A DNA stretch of 7,607 bases from contig JALWNF010000025.1 in assembly GCA_026995985.1 (NCBI GenBank), forward strand, positions 1-7,607, written 5' to 3'. The position numbers were made by a program, and so were the translations under genes. Below the pieces are notes generated by a model. That model was not told the DNA's origin. It worked only from the letters and a program-made list of their open reading frames with translations, and searched no databases. Positions 6,534 to 7,607 of the stretch are shown one piece after another. This stretch comes from Campylobacteraceae bacterium. GTDB lineage: Bacteria > Campylobacterota > Campylobacteria > Campylobacterales > Sulfurovaceae. How positions within the stretch are numbered: position 1 is the stretch's first letter; every line of letters starts with the position of its first letter.

Positions 6534-7337
6534 GTGGCAAAGATCTTAGATGAGATTATAAAAAAAACAAAATCAGATTTAGAAAAAAGAAAAGTAGAGT
6601 ATCCATTAGAGTGGCTTGGTCGTTCTTTGTCTTTAAATCCATTTCCTCCTAGAGATATCTACTCTGTACTTAAATCTACAGAGGAGAATCCTTACAGAAT
6701 TATTGCAGAGATTAAAAAGACAAGTCCTAGTAAAGGGGTTATTAGAGAAGATTTTAACCCAATGGCAATTGGTCAAGCCTATCAAAAGGGTGGAGCAGAC
6801 TCTCTCTCTATATTAACAGAACCTCACTTTTTTCAAGGTGACAAAGAGTACTTAGGTATGGTTAGACGTTATACATCTATTCCTCTACTTCGTAAAGACT
6901 TTATTGTAGACAAGTACCAAGTTCTTGAGGCTTTAGCTTATGGTGCTGACTACATTTTACTTATTGCTACTGCACTTAGTCGGAAAGAGTTAAAAGAGCT
7001 AATAGACTACACTAGACACTTAGGTATGGAGGCTTTAGTTGAGATACACAACAAAATGGACTTAACCAAAGCTATCTTTGCAGGAGCAGATATTATTGGG
7101 ATTAACCACCGTAACCTTGAGACATTTGAGATGGATATGACTCTAAGTGAGCGACTTATTCCTCTTATACCTAAAAATAAAATTATTGTGGCAGAGAGTG
7201 GGATTAATAGTCATGAGATGGTAAAGGAGCTATCTAAAGTGGGTGCAGATGCCTTCTTAGTAGGAGAACACTTTATGCGTCAAGATGATATAACATCTGC
7301 TATTAAAGAGCTAAAATACGGGACAGCAAATGGTTAA
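6534..7337 (+). CDS. trpC: Indole-3-glycerol phosphate synthase
   Basis: TrpC closes the ring of CdRP to give indole-3-glycerol phosphate, with loss of CO2 and water, in tryptophan synthesis. The 267-residue single-domain protein shows all the catalytic landmarks of the (beta/alpha)8 family. These are [11 protein letters not shown] with Glu59 and Lys61, LLRKDFIVD with the general acid Lys121, LVEIHN with Glu170, INHRNL with Asn191, and VAESGI with Glu221/Ser222. The phosphate-site GADAFLVGE is at 238-246. It is not fused to TrpF. The start is GTG, 7 bases after AAAGG and just before the usual N-terminal ILDEI. No other trp gene is visible nearby; it sits 13 bases after the TPR lipoprotein gene and overlaps the following dehydrogenase gene by 8 bases. 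No trp leader or attenuator is seen in front of it. Confidence 0.97.
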   Translation: MAKILDEIIKKTKSDLEKRKVEYPLEWLGRSLSLNPFPPRDIYSVLKSTEENPYRIIAEIKKTSPSKGVIREDFNPMAIGQAYQKGGADSLSILTEPHFFQGDKEYLGMVRRYTSIPLLRKDFIVDKYQVLEALAYGADYILLIATALSRKELKELIDYTRHLGMEALVEIHNKMDLTKAIFAGADIIGINHRNLETFEMDMTLSERLIPLIPKNKIIVAESGINSHEMVKELSKVGADAFLVGEHFMRQDDITSAIKELKYGTANG

Positions 7338-7607
7338 TATTGTCATTACAGGTTGCTCTAGTGGTATTGGGCTAGAGACAGCTAAGTATTTAAAATCAAA
7401 AGGCTATAAAGTCTACCCTACAGTTAAAAATGAAGCTCATATTCCACTACTACAGAAGATGGGATTTGAAAATGTTATGAAGCTAGATGTAAGAAACTCT
7501 TTTGAGATTGCAGATGTAATTGCCTCTGTTTTGGTAGAAGATGGCAAGATAGATGTCTGGTTTAACAATGCAGGTTTTGGACAAGCAGGAGCTATAGAAG
7601 ATATAGA
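7330..7607 (+). CDS. Short-chain dehydrogenase/reductase, N-terminal part (cut by window edge)
   Basis: Ninety-two codons are present before the window ends. The N-terminal Rossmann fold carries the glycine-rich TGCSSGIG (7-14), the LDV motif (52-54) and NNAG (79-82) in [15 protein letters not shown], which identifies a classical SDR oxidoreductase. The wording resembles the YbbO/retinol-dehydrogenase-like branch, but substrate and cofactor cannot be assigned; the catalytic Tyr-Lys lies beyond the edge. The ATG at 7330 overlaps the end of trpC by 8 bases (ATGGTTAA) with only a weak GGGA as SD, so translation is probably coupled to trpC. Confidence 0.9.
   Translation, partial: MVNIVITGCSSGIGLETAKYLKSKGYKVYPTVKNEAHIPLLQKMGFENVMKLDVRNSFEIADVIASVLVEDGKIDVWFNNAGFGQAGAIEDI

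Noticed and set aside
4089..7607. Possible defence or mobile island in the five-gene run
   Set aside because: All recognisable members are housekeeping families, composition matches the neighbours, and no integrase, tRNA end, flanking repeat or toxin-type gene is visible.

Overview
The window is AT-rich and gene-dense, and its gene content and protein style point to a member of the Campylobacterota (Epsilonproteobacteria), most likely a free-living Sulfurovum/Sulfurimonas-like lineage. The assignment is inferred from three things. The smaller, separate-subunit form of PurL (742 residues) is present. A Bpt-type leucyltransferase sits beside a TrmN6-like methyltransferase. The promoters consist of a -10 box preceded by A/T tracts, without a clear -35. 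No genus-level marker such as rRNA is present.

Layout. (1) Positions 1-281, minus strand: the first 93 codons of an NADP-type glutamate dehydrogenase, cut by the window edge. (2) A 101-bp divergent promoter region. (3) 383-2611, plus strand: purL, complete. (4) A hairpin just after purL that reads better as a terminator on the minus strand. (5) 2672-3046, minus strand: a small exported protein with four cysteines that I do not recognise. (6) An AT-tract-rich spacer of about 210 bp holding that gene's promoter. (7) 3258-4016, minus strand: bpt. (8) A 72-bp divergent region with interlocked -10 elements. (9) 4089-7607, plus strand: a tightly packed run of a TrmN6-like methyltransferase, a YkgJ-family cysteine-cluster protein, a TPR lipoprotein, trpC and the start of a short-chain dehydrogenase. 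Junctions in this run are +3 bp, 1-bp overlap, +13 bp and 8-bp overlap, so it is very probably one operon.

How they work together. gdhA and purL are divergent and both belong to nitrogen metabolism (ammonia assimilation; glutamine-dependent purine synthesis). The five-gene run mixes tRNA modification, a metal-binding-type protein, an envelope lipoprotein, tryptophan synthesis and a redox enzyme. This looks like a housekeeping operon of unrelated functions rather than a dedicated pathway. No tRNA, rRNA, CRISPR array, insertion sequence, prophage or defence gene is visible.

I see no convincing undescribed multi-gene system. The items most worth a second look are the small four-cysteine exported protein, the Shine-Dalgarno-free and possibly leaderless start of bpt, the interlocked divergent promoters, and the translationally coupled YkgJ/TPR-lipoprotein pair.
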